Notes under the pieces: model-generated
The model's database searches: none
Seen by the model: the letters and a program-made list of their open reading frames with translations, nothing else
What the model was told of the DNA's origin: nothing
Source: Pezizomycotina sp. ARF18
Lineage: Eukaryota > Ascomycota
DNA: 37,166 nucleotides
NCBI GenBank assembly: GCA_002224055.1
Contig: AZLU01000210.1
Span: forward strand, 1-37,166
Direction: 5' to 3'
Position numbers and translations under genes: made by a program
Shown here: positions 22,395-33,775 of the stretch, piece by piece
Numbering within the stretch: position 1 is the first letter of the stretch
Layout of the letters: each line of letters opens with the position of its first letter

Positions 22395-22551
22395 CCTGAA
22401 GAGAAACAAAAGGTTAGAAACAAAAGTAGAAACAAGAAGCAGAAAGTAGAATTGGACATTTGATTTACGAAAAAAGGTGCGCGTGCAAACAGTTTCGTAA
22501 AAGTGTTTTGATTATTTTAACAAAATGAGTTTAAGGAAGAAAGCCTTTTGG

Positions 22552-22580
22552 TTATTTATTTATTTTTATTTATTTATTTA

Positions 22581-22611
<31 letters not shown>
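22552..22611. repeat. (TTTA)n array running into T13-A18
   Basis: TTTA-type repeat units, then 13 T, then 18 A, about 160 bp downstream of the SHMT stop codon. The T-A junction is self-complementary. Confidence 0.85.
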
Positions 22612-23561
22612 TTGAGCATAGCGCGACAAGACATTAGTCTCGGTACTTCTACTTCTTTCGATCGAAGAAAAAAAATCTTGTGATACTCGATACGTTGGAG
22701 GCTTGCTTCCTCGTCTGCAGAATTCTCGTATATTTTTATTGCTCTCTCCCCCTCTCTTATTCCCTCAGCGAGCATATCGCCGAAAAGCACCTTTTGATTT
22801 AAAAATAACATATATTACTTATAAAAAATAAAAACAGTTAAATTCCACAAATAGCACATCGTCGGAGAAAAAAAGACTAAAAAACTAAAGGACTATTAGA
22901 AGCCAGAGAAGCAAAATAGAAACCCTTTCGGCAACACAAAGGCGCCAAAAAAAAGACGAAGATGAGAAAATATCCAATACGGAAGACCGCCTTGGCGAAT
23001 GGCTGGGCCTGTCGCTCTCCTTGGTGAATTTTGTTAAAATTAAACTTGAGCAGATCACCACGTAAAAAAGCAGCACCCTTTTTTTCTTCTCATCTTCCCT
23101 TTTGTAACTACCGCACTGACACGAAATAAATCCCAAAGACGAGCCGGATTCCGAGGGAAATAGAAAACTGAATTGGATGAATTGGCAAATAACAGCGTTG
23201 ATCCGCTGGGATCAGGCGACCAGAGGATCAAAAAGGATAACGCAATCATCAGAATACAAGTCAAAAGGAAGAAGATGAAAAAAAGGGATCGAAGGAAAGA
23301 GGTACATCTAGGTACCTCTGGACTGGGTGACCTCACTAAATTATTTTATTTGAAACCCGAGGGAGCACACAATTGGACGAAAAGATGAATTTAGAAAAAA
23401 AAACGGAATCTAGGGCTAGGGCGATATCGAGGATAAACTGCGGTATGGCAGACATTCGGGGAAAAATCCAGAGACCGTCGAAGTGTCTCTGAAGCCGCGG
23501 GGAAATACCTTTAAAAAGCCTCAATGTCGTATTCGCCTATTAGGACATTTACAGGCCTACA

Positions 23562-23593
<32 letters not shown>

Positions 23594-24284
23594 GGGTGCT
23601 CCTGAGTTTTGACAAGTCGATACGCTTAGAAAACGTGGTGAAAGTTGCGGGCGAAAAAAAGAACTACGGTATAAGCTATATATATGAGACGAAAAGTATA
23701 GAGATGCTGCAAACTGATACTATGAATATATTAAATTTATGAATACTAAGTACATATTGTTAGTATTATCACGTGGAATGAATCACTTTTTTTTTTTTTT
23801 TTTTTTTTTTTGAGATGGTGTCGTCAAAATGCAAGATCGAAAAAGCTGCCGGATTGCCTTATTTTTTGTATAAATATTCGTTTTTGAGAGGAAAAGAGTA
23901 TATCATTCCTGAAACAGCCTGTTCGTTATCGAGATCAGCGACTTCGTTTCTTTTCGTTTCCCTGCAACTTAAAAAGATTAAGCGAACGCAATTATGATTT
24001 CAGCAATATCGCAGAATGATCTCATGCTCGATATCGCATGAATATCGCCTTTTCTAGAGGACAATTTTAGAGATTTATTTCTCTTGGTGTTTTCAGTGTC
24101 TCGAGTTTTGTTTCGAATGCGGCGACGAAGCGCTGGCTCGGAAACGTAGCCGACCAGGAACGCAAAGGAGTATCAAAAGATGAATCCTGCAAAAGGATCG
24201 CCGAAACATAACCCAGCTCGTCCATTCTGCAAAACATCACGCACACGTTAAGTGACTTTCGTTGATAAATTCGACGTAGAATTG

Positions 24285-24782
24285 TTAGACTGAATGTAAT
24301 TGCCGCGCCTTGCTCACGTTACACCGGTTTCCTGGTATCAATGGAGGATGAACTGCGCTTGTGTGACCGGTGAAATGAATCTGCCAAAGAATGCCAAGCA
24401 GCAGGCTTGCTCGAGTAGCGAACGAGCAGTCGGGTGAGTTTTGTGACTTAGAATCAAAGTGCTCGCTGTTCGCTTTTAATCTGGTCAAGAAGATATATCT
24501 TGGTTTTTTGAACAGGCGACCCTGGTTCTAGTGTAGGTAAGATTTTGACGGTAAAAGGATTTTGCGTAGGCTGTCAGTGCGTTCGATAACGCGCTGGAGC
24601 TGAAGGATATCCTTGTATCGTCGTCATGCGAATTCCTGCCAGATACCGCAAGGATAGACCTTTCTTACCCGAAGTCTTTCCAAAGTATGTATCCATCCAC
24701 CTTGAGAATACTACTTTCGAGACCAATTCCTCCACTCAATAATATCATCTTACTCGAATTTCATGGCCCAGTTGACTTCCAT
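24285..24782 (-). other. Weak candidate gene or decayed coding segment
   Basis: On the minus strand an ATG at 24782 opens MEVNWAMKFE, ending at a strong donor GTAAGAT. A 53-nt intron (24701-24753), the short exon VDGYILWKDFG, a second strong donor GTAAGAA and a 69-nt intron (24600-24668, ending CTTCAG) follow. The next readable stretch is LQRVIERTDSLRKILLPSK, one stop, then an open frame to 24285. Evidence is only the regular splice-like signals and frame continuity. No family is recognised, and it may be a pseudogene or chance. Confidence 0.2.
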
Positions 24783-25663
24783 TGGCCAAGAACACACCCA
24801 TGGGTTTGCAGGTCGCATAAAGAATCTAGAATCTAGGTCGACGGCTAGATCCCTCTTTCGTTAACCAGCATTTCAAAAGGCAACACTTGGAAATGCTGAG
24901 GGCTCGGGGACTGCCTCGCGCTTTTTTTTTTTTTTCCCAGAAATCTTCCTTTTATTATTGGCGCCAAACTTAAAAAGTTAAGCTTTTTTCTTTCTCGATA
25001 ATATATATCTTGCCGTTCACTGTCGAGTATATTAAGTATCTTTGGTTTCCCTTTCTCCGTTGATTCATTACGGTACAGGGAGGTTTCTCTGTGATATTTC
25101 AAACTTACTCAGGGTAGTGACTTGGGGTATACTTGTTGTTTCAATTTAATTGAAAGGTATATCGTCGTTTGCCCATGTCTCGACTTGGCAGTTGGCGTGA
25201 CAAAAAAAAAAAAAAAAAAAAAAAAAAGGAGCAGGAGTTGAACAACCACATGCCTAAAGTAGGGGGGCAAAGGCTGGAGCAACGAATGAAATTCTGCGTT
25301 AGCAAAAGGATAGAAGGGAAGAAGAAGAAAAGCGATGATGAGGAGGACAGGAAAAAGTGCGCGGAGGCCCTCTGTGTCCCTCAGTGAAATCACATTGCCG
25401 CACGACGCACCGTTTAGATTGGCTGCCGCCACCTCCGATCAGCAGCTGGAAATAGAACTTTCCATATGACGAATGGAATGAATGGAACGAGAATACACGA
25501 CCAAAGAAGAATTCTATTCCTATTCTATTTTGAAAATTTCCGCGTCTTCTTCTCTTTCTTCTCATTCCATTAGACGGGAATGGATATACTCAATTTCGTG
25601 CTCGTTAGTCCGGGTTGATTGTAAACCACTCGTCGAGAGAGTTCGTGGAGCTTTGCAAGTATA

Positions 25664-25695
<32 letters not shown>

Positions 25696-25698
25696 AAA
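25664..25698. repeat. T25-A10 junction
   Basis: Run of 25 T directly followed by 10 A, third example of a T-to-A junction in this window. Confidence 0.9.
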
Positions 25699-26195
25699 TT
25701 GGGATCTCAATATCCATGCTCTCCGATGGCCAATGGATGCTTGTAAGTTTAAGAGACGCTAGTCGAGGTAAAAAAAAAAAACGTATACGGCACGCCGAAC
25801 AAAAGCTGAGAAGAATAGATAAGAACAGACGTGAGAGTGAGCTGGTTTTTTCTTTCTTTCTTCTTTTTTTTTTTTTTTTTTTTTTTCCTTTTCTCTTTTT
25901 TTTCGACATTAATATCGGTATGACCAATCAGGGGTGCTTTACAAGGGGCTCCTGTTCAACCTCAAACACTTGGAGTGGTGAAAAAAGAAAATATACTCGC
26001 TCACTCACTGACCTCCAAGATGCTAAGCTTCTTGGACTTCTGGGTACAAATTTGCGGTAGGGCGAAATGAAAGCAGCTACCTGATGTAGGTACAACCCGG
26101 TACCTTTTTTCTTCTCTTATAACTTTTACTGGAAAGAGAGAAGGGAAGTGGAAAGAGGTAGAAGAGGTATTATTATTTTTATATTTTATATATCG

Positions 26196-26232
26196 TTATT
26201 ATTATTATTATTATTATTATTATCATTATTAT
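26196..26232. repeat. (ATT)n trinucleotide microsatellite
   Basis: About twelve ATT units with one imperfect unit (ATC) near 26223, about 525 bp upstream of the GPI-anchored protein gene at 26757. Confidence 0.9.
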
Positions 26233-26756
26233 ATACTTAGCTCTTTTTTTTTTCACTTTCTTCTCTTGGGAGTAACTTTTTTTTTCTTTCTTTTTTTTTT
26301 TTTTTTTCTTTTTCCTTCACACCCACCAAAATATTTTCCAACTCAACCAACCCACACAATTCCGTACATATTCGAAGCATTCCCCCTTCTCTCACTCGTT
26401 CTCTCTTCTTTCTTCTTTTCTAAATTCTCCTTTAGCCCTATGCTCTAACGTTTTATTATCCAAAGGATAAGCATCTGTCGTTCTTTTCGCTCTTTTCAAC
26501 CCAAGTCACTCTTTTCAAACCCACGCTCCTTTTTGCTTCACTTCAATCTTCTAAAACAGAAACTAGTAAACTAGTAATCTGTTTGTTTGTTGGTGTTTGT
26601 ATAAGAACGGTACGATAGTCGTCAAGTTATTATTGCGAGGATATACGAAAACGGTTCAAATAAAAACTTTCGAGTTCGAGTCAATCATCTACCAAAAAAA
26701 AAAAAAAAAACACCGATTTCCTTAGAATTCAATAAGGAATAATAATAAAAGACAAC

Positions 26757-27333
26757 ATGCGTGCTTCTATTGCTCTTTCGTCTGCCCTCTTTGCCGTCGC
26801 CATGGCCCAGGACTACAACTCCATTCTGCTCCGGCCGACGGTCAAAGCACCACCGTCGTTCCTCAGGCCTAGTAAGTATATTGAATCGCACATTCTATCA
26901 GCGCACAATCATGGTTAAAAAAGAAATCCTTTGCTAACAATAGTCTTTTCTTCTCAGTCAATCTTACGTCCCCGAGCCAACCACCTTGTGCGTCGACGAA
27001 ACCTCCACCATCACGATCACCAAGCCGACCACCATCACCCTGACCCGCATGCAGACGATGACCTGGTCCGAGTACACCACGACCGAGTGCGAGGAAATTC
27101 CCGAGTCGACTGAAGCCCCGCGCCTCTCGAGACCGAGACTCCCTGCGCCAACTCGACCATCGCTTACGTCCCGACGCCGTCTGCTGCCGTCCCGGTCCCG
27201 TACGCCCCTCCGGCCAGCAACAACTCCAGCGCTCAGGCCCCCGCCGCTACTCCTTCGTCAACGGTGCCGGAAGGAGCACTGTCGCCAGCGGTGTCCTGGT
27301 TGCCATCTTCGGTCTCGCTGCTTTCTTCTATGA
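26757..27333 (+). CDS. Small secreted Thr/Pro-rich GPI-anchored protein
   Basis: About 163 aa, predicted cell-wall or plasma-membrane surface protein. ATG 26757 opens a signal peptide (MRASIALSSALFAVAMA) cut before QDYNS. After a one-base loss near 26830 the frame reads SAPADGQSTTVVPQA, then intron 26872-26957 (GTAAGTATA to TTCTCAG). The second exon has a short Cys-containing domain (SYVPEPTTLCVDETSTITIT, TMTWSEYTTTECEEIPESTE), then TPCANSTIAYVPTPSAAVPV and an Ala/Pro/Asn stalk with NSS and NST glycosylation sequons. It closes with GAGRSTVASGVLVAIFGLAA, a hydrophobic GPI-type signal, with the likely stop TGA at 27331. Further frame breaks lie near 27118 and 27262. AATAAA at 27346-27351 may serve as a poly(A) signal. 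The design resembles many ascomycete GPI-anchored wall proteins of unknown role. Confidence 0.8.
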
Positions 27334-29398
27334 TCTTGAGGTGGAAATAAAACAAAAAAAAAATCAAATAAAAAAACTTCTATTCTACTTGTGCCATTAG
27401 TTTCTGGAATTCTTTTTCCTTCAACTTTTCTTCCTTCTCTTGTACAAATATACTTCACCATTCCATATTATTGGATTTATTTATTTTTTCTGCTTTTCTT
27501 TTCTTTTTCTTTCTTCTTGCGATGCAGAGAAAGAACTTAATAGCTGGGGAGAAATATTTGTTTCAACTTCCTGTTAAATGATCATCAAATTCTGCTTGGG
27601 GAGCATGTTTTGAGCTGACGCAGAAATTAGCCTATTTGTATTCACGTTTAATAATGATACAAACGTTTTTTCTTTTGTTTTCATAAAACATGCCTTCTTC
27701 GGGAACAGCTGTGAACAGGAAATCTTCCTCTCTTTCTCTATCTTGATCTAATGGTTACTACTTACAAGAAATAAAAAAAAAAAAAAAAAGGGACAAAAAG
27801 AAAAAAGAAACGCGAAACAACAATTGTATTTTTATAACTTTTGATCTTCAAACCCCTGTATTACTAGCAGAATACCTTCTTTTTCTCTTCTTCCCGTTCG
27901 GTTTTGTGATAAACCTTTGTATTATTTTACCAGTTCTAGACTTATCTTTTTTGTTTATCTTTTGACTAAGTCTGAGACTGTATTTAATTAGCCTTAGCCC
28001 GGATTGACTTTAGTTTCTTACTTCTTCACGTTTCACGTTTCCAAAATGGCCAAACGAACTTCCATCCAAAAACTCTAATATATTAAATATCAAATACGTG
28101 AACTTGAAGATTTCGTATTCTTTTTATCCTCGCCTCCAATACGTATAATATAGACTTGGGGAAAAGAGGCTCGACGCGAGATAGCCTTTTATCCATGAAC
28201 ATGGCTAAGCTATTTCATATAGATGCAGAATATCCAAGCAGTAGGTAAGGATATGAACAACCGCGCGGTTACTTCCTAGAATACCTATTTTACTTAAGTT
28301 TAAGGCTAGAGATGAAGAGAACGAATCTTATAAGAATATAATAATGTATATATTCATTTCTCTTTATACTGTCTCTAAACTGCACGCAACTTCAAAATAT
28401 ACATTGAACACTAGAGAGAGTTCCGGTCGTGTTTTCGACTTTTATTCCTCTTCGAGAATATACTTCGGTTCAAATTGAAATAACACGTTGTTTCGGGAAA
28501 GGGTTGGAAATAGTAAAAATATAAAGAGACTTCTAAGTTTTCGTCACTTTTAAGACTTATTTAATAAGAAAGATACCAAGGAGGTATTAGATACTTCTTC
28601 TCCCAAATAGAGATTGGTAGCAATATGAAAAACATAGAATTGTCACTATTCATAGACGGTGCTTGTAGATAATCTGAACGTATAGGATTCTGAGGGAATA
28701 TTACAAGTTGTCTTTAAATTTGGTAATTTGGAAGTAAATTTTAGTCCCCTAGTAGATGGAGAGTAAATAAAAAAGAAAGAGCGGAAGGGTTTGGTCATTT
28801 ATATACAAATTAAAATATCAAAGAAAGAAGTTGAAAAGGAACGTGAGGAAATAAAGGAAATCAAGAAGAGAAAGTTAAGAAAAGAAAGAAGAAAGAGGGG
28901 TCGAAATAAAAGGCGAAGATGGAGAGAACAATGGCGTCCATCTTGGAGAAGTCATCAAATATTCAAATACTGAGATCGAAGAAATAAAAACAGAACAAAA
29001 GAAAGATAAATACTTATACACATACAGATATATACAAAAAAAAGTTATGATGTTTTAAACTCGAAACGCCGTGCTGCCAGGTGGTTAAAAAAGTAAAAAT
29101 ACTAAATATGATTCAAGCATGCTCAAGATGGTGAGAGTGATTTTTCCTGTTCTAGGTTTTTTTCAACTTGTGAAAAGAAGCGGCATGAGACAACATCCAT
29201 AAATGAAAAGGAAAAAGTTATTCAATCAGGTAAAAGTAATAATTCGAGAGAAAAAGAAAGAGAAAGGAAACAAGCAAGTCTTTGACAATACTTTTCTTTA
29301 TCGAATGGGAAAAGGTATTGGACGCAAGGAAAAGGAAGCAATTAGGTAGCACAAATGTGAGAAATGTAAAAAAAAAAAAAAAGAAAGAATAAATTTAA
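27334..29398. other. Convergent 3' spacer
   Basis: Two kilobases between the converging GPI-protein and Num1/ApsA genes. It is strongly AT-rich with no coding signal that I recognise. The open frame at 28791-28973 is lysine/arginine-rich low complexity. A run of 14 A lies just downstream of the Num1/ApsA stop codon (about 29369-29382). Confidence 0.5.
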
Positions 29399-32300
29399 TC
29401 AAGAACCATCATATCCATTAAAACCCTCCAAAGGATCATCTCTCGAGTAGTAGTCGTCATCCTCAACAAGTCCGTAATATCCCCGAAACCGCTGTAGTAG
29501 TCAGTGTTGACACTGTTCTTGGAGCTCGCGCCTGTCTGCTCCTTCTCTTCAGCCGGGAACCATACCCGAACGTGCAAACTCGTCCTCAAGCTCAGACTTG
29601 GACTTTCTGTCCGAATGCTTCTAGACGGACGGTACCACCCATGCTGGGAGCAGAGCATCGAAAAAGTTACTGGAGACGACGTTGTTGCCGCCATGGACGT
29701 CACCGTTGCCATAGGACATACCAAAGCCAGTGGAGCCATTGTAGCTATAATAATCAGCCGACGATGTTACAGACGGCGGACCGCCGTAACCCGCAGAGTA
29801 GCCACCGCCAGATGAGATACTCCTCAAGTCACGGGGTATCCTTGGGTTGGTGTTCGAACGCTTCCTGGCATGAGGCATGGGAGGATGCCTTGAACGTGCG
29901 GGTAGTTTGCACCGCTATCCTGGGAGATGATGCTCCCATAGCGACTCGTCCTGCGGCTTTCGATATAACCCTCGCTGTTCGACAGGGCGTAGCTCTGGTA
30001 GCTATAGTTGGTGTAAAGCTGCATTGCCGGGGAGAGGCGGCGAGAAGCGGGATGCTGCTGGTTTCGGTGAATTGCTTGTGCTTGGCTTTGGTGACACGAA
30101 TAGAATCCCTGTTGGTTCGCTCGGCGGTTAATCTGGTCGAACTCAAAAGGTAACGGCGGAGGAAGCGCTAGGAGGTCATTGGCGCTGTTCGAAAGAGTGC
30201 GAAGAAGGACAAGGCGGTGAGCCAGACGTAATGGCGTTCGCGGGAGGTTGCGGTGAACTTGAGCGCACGCGCAGGCGTGAGAATAAGGATTGAGCGGTTA
30301 AAGAGTTGGTTGCCGCTATTCTTAGCGGAGAGTATCATCTTTCACATCAAGGACCGATTGAATAGGCACTAAGGGAAAAAAAAACACTTATTAGCAAATA
30401 GCGAAACAAAAGAGCCGGTTATCGGGACTTACACTTTCTTCAGACTTGCCCAGAAGCGCAGAACCGCTGGTCGGCTGCTTGCTAGACCACATAACGGCAC
30501 GTTCGTACGGGGCAGCCAGACCATCTCTTATGCCTGACGCCAGAGCCACCTCAACGCCACCTTCCTGAGGCGAATCAGGACCGACACCAAAAGACTTTCT
30601 TCTTCGGACGTACTTCCACATCCACTCGCCCACCATAGTTTGCGCAATAGCGTCCACAACGCTAGTTTGCTGGGCGGAACTGTCGATGAGGCGTACCGGC
30701 AGTGTGGTTCGATTCGTGATGCCTGTGATAAGACATAACACTGTTCCTGTTGTCGAAGCTCCCAGGAAAATAGCATCGCATGGCAAGGGAGAACATCCGC
30801 TGGACTGTCAGGAGCAACTGAGGAAACAGAGAGCGGGGGCGGCGACCTATTGCGTCTTTGGCCTTGTAGCCTAAGGGCGGTGGCAGACCTAGATTTCCTA
30901 AGGGACGGTCGGCTGCGTCGGATACCACCATCTCGGGGATGTAGCGGCGTGGGATGCTCGCTCGGGAACTAGACTCGTACGGGTAGTTTCTTTGAGCTGT
31001 GGCGTAGAGGCACTGGAACGGCGGACCCATGTGGTTGCTCGCACCGTAGCCTCCGCGACCTCCGGAGCCCCGAACGCGATGAGAGTGAACAAGGGCAGAC
31101 TTGCGCACGCTCGGTGCACGTGTCAAGCCACGGTCGCCTCTGCAAAGCCCTGGCTGCCGTGTCTGACTCGTGGTGGCTTCGGCGCAGACAAGATAGTCTT
31201 GAAGTCGCCGTCGCTCAGTTCAGCTGGATCATGGAAGTCGTCATCATCATCTGACGGTTGTTCGGCACCTTGAAGAGTGAACTCGTCCGAGGTGGTCGCG
31301 TAAAGTCCTTAATAGGACCAGTGGGAGAGGTTGGAGATGGTGTGCTGTCCAAAGACAACGGGCGATCTGGCAATGGTGCGCTCAATGCCTGTTGTGCAAC
31401 AATAGAAATCGTCGGCTTAGGGATCTCAACAGGCTTGCAGCGAGAGCACGAGCCAGGCGCTTTTCGCTCTTGGGCGGAGAACAGGCCCATAGTCCTTGGA
31501 TGGAGTGGCCTGCGGTTCAGGCTTTGGTTTTTCGAGAACGACTTGGGGTAAGAATTTCGACGGAAGCTTGATAGTTTCCGTTTGCATCGACGTTGTTGTT
31601 GTGTTAGGTGGTAAGTCGGTCTGACACTGGACGTCTTTGGTGTCAGCCTTCTTAGGCGTTGCAGGAGGGGTAGGTTGCGGAGGTGGTGGATCGTGATGGA
31701 GGGGATTTGGAAGATGACGGGAGGTGGCGGTTTGGGCGGTTCGATTTCATCGGTTTGACAACCCGAATCGGCGGTCTGGATCGGTTCTCGAACCGGCGAC
31801 GGTGTCCTTGTCCTTGGTGGGGAAGGTGGAGTGGTCTGTGACGCCACTGAGACCATAGATGGAACGCAATCTTTGGTGGCGTGATAATGACAGAAGACCT
31901 CTTACGGCTTTGGTTGGCGCCGACAGGCTCAGCAACCGTCTCCGGTGGGCAGTTATCGTACCTAGGATCTTCAATAAAAGAGACGAGACGAATAGGACAG
32001 TATTCGGACCCTTCTTGCTCTTCATATCCGACTTCTACCGAGCTCACGACAGATAGCCTCCTCTGGTCCTCAAGAACCTCGTCGACGATCTCAGTTAAGA
32101 CAGATTCGGCATCAAAGTGGGCGTCCTCATCGTTGTCCATGTCAGCCAGCGAACGTGTGTCAGATGTCATTGGTGGAGTGACGAGTTTCTCGGCAGCAAG
32201 CATCTCAAGCTGCAATTGAGTCTCAGCGGCGAGCAGCTCGAGAATCTCCAGCTGTTGCGGTGTTGGTTCTCCAGCTCCTCCCGTTCTTGTTTTTCATAAG

Positions 32301-33775
32301 ACTCCTGCTCCTCCCGTTGCAGCCTTTCCATTTGAACCTGTCTCTCAAACTCCTCGCGCTCGCGTTCATCCGATCCTCCTTCGCTAATCGGTCGCGTCGT
32401 TCTTGAGCAAGAGACTCTTCCAGCTCGGCGATCAGAGCTTTGAACTTTTTGTTCTCTTGCAGCGCCGCATCAAGTTCTTCGTGCTTCTGTTTCATTTCTT
32501 CGGACAGAGCTTCCAGTTTCGGAGGTCAAAGACACCGCTTCTACCGTCTGAGCACCGACGGAAACCATTGCTGCGGCCAGAACTGTCGCCATAGAGCTAT
32601 GCTTTGAGGAAACAAAATAGTGTCGAGCTGGGACGGCTGCGGTTCATTGGAGAAGTCCCATCCGTTCCATCAGGTTCCGTATCGGTGTCGCTATCCGTTT
32701 CAGAATCGACCCGCTGTAATGGCTACTGTCGTCTCCGAGCCCTAATAGGTCGATTCCTCGGATACTTCCCGCGCGAATACTTCCCCGGATGCTTTGCTGC
32801 ATAGTCCATGCTAGAACGAATACTCGCAGCGTAATCGTCACGTCAGAATCTATATCCAACTCATCTGCGAGGCTCAACCCGTTTCCTGCCAGGCCTGCAT
32901 TGACCATCGAAAATCTCATTCCGAGCTGCTCCGCTTCCTCGTCACCCATCAGACGGCTTGTAGGCCGAATCAAACTGGCAGCGCTGGGCGGACGAGGTGC
33001 ATTCTTAACAGGAGAATTCGGATCAATAACATCCGTAGCCAATGGGCCTACTTCGTCCTCCAATTCGACTTCCTCGAGCTGTTGTTCGAGATGTTGTGCG
33101 GCAATCTCTTCTAACACAGCCTTAAGCCTTCCTTCTGCTACGTGCGCTCGTCTCTCGAGCCTGATCCTGGCATTCTCCCAGTTTCCCTTTCCTTGTCCGC
33201 TTCACGACGGACCCGCGAAATTTTCTTCCTCTACGTCCTCCGAGATTTTGACAGCCTTTCAACTTGCTTCTTCAATTCCGATATGGTGACAACAGCTTCA
33301 TCTCGTTCCTTAGCCGCGGCTTCGCGGCTCCATCGCTCTCAATTAAATTCAGTTGCCGCTTGATATCTCTAGCTTCCCTTAAAGCCGAGGCTGCGGATGA
33401 AGCTGCCGTTTCATTATGAAGGTTTGATACCGACAGGTCGTTCTCAAGAGATTCGATCAAGCTCGACTTCGACTCAAGCTCTCTCCGGAGATTAAGTATC
33501 TCGGCAACGAATTGGCGTGCAACGTCGGAGTGAACCTCCTAGGGTCCAAAATTGATATCGAATCATCAGCCGAATGATCACGCTTTAGTGGCGATGACCT
33601 GCACTGTTGATAGAGGAAGTATGAGTATGCTGCATCGGTGCAGGCGATGGCGATGCAGATGCTTGTCTACTACTGCGTCTCGAGTGATGCCGAGATCTAT
33701 AGACCGGCGCTGAAGCCGGTGCAGAAGAATCAAACATAAATTCGGGTGCTTCTTGGACGCTGGTGTCGGGCTCAT
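29399..33775 (-). CDS. NUM1: Num1/ApsA-type cortical anchor with C-terminal PH domain
   Basis: Homologue of A. nidulans ApsA, yeast Num1 and S. pombe Mcp5, cell-cortex proteins that tether dynein and mitochondria and position nuclei. About 1,440 aa. ATG 33775 (MSPTPASKK) leads into an N-terminal coiled coil (LRRELESKSSLIESLENDLS, ERRAHVAEGRLKAVLEEIAA) and a second one around 32220-32500 (REEQESYEKQEREELENQ). A long Ser/Pro-rich middle follows with SGCQTDEIEPPKPPPPV and the family motif KPTISIVAQQAL. The C-terminal Mcp5-type PH domain spans roughly 30690-30190: DAIAQTMVGEWMWKYVRRRK, SFGV, APYERAVMWSSKQPTSGSAL, then PIQSVLDVKDDT after intron 30369-30432. The tail has RIPRDLRSISSGGGYS, NFFDA and an acidic end EDDDYYSRDDPLEGFNGYDG, stop at 29399. 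Many one-base losses interrupt the frame, but domain order is intact. Confidence 0.94.

Larger units (their letters stand above)
22395..26756. other. 4.4-kb gene-poor spacer rich in homopolymers
   Basis: No firm gene. It contains TTTA repeats running into T13-A18 (22552-22611), T28 (23566-23593), T25 (23787-23811), A26 (25202-25227), T25-A10 (25664-25698), T20 (about 25867-25886) and an ATT array (26196-26232). A weak minus-strand candidate gene is listed separately at 24285-24782. The 192-codon open frame at 25482-26060 is largely translation of T and A runs. Confidence 0.5.

Noticed and set aside
24000-24060. TCATGC...GCATGA near-palindrome and repeated ATATCGC
   Set aside because: Short and imperfect; expected by chance in a sequence of this size.
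22940-24970. Two GGCGCCAAA motifs resembling E2F sites (about 22941 and 24959)
   Set aside because: E2F is not generally present in ascomycetes and the sites are not near a supported gene start.
25482-26060. 192-codon open frame on the plus strand
   Set aside because: It is held open by phenylalanine and lysine codons from the T and A runs; the rest has no motif or splice context.
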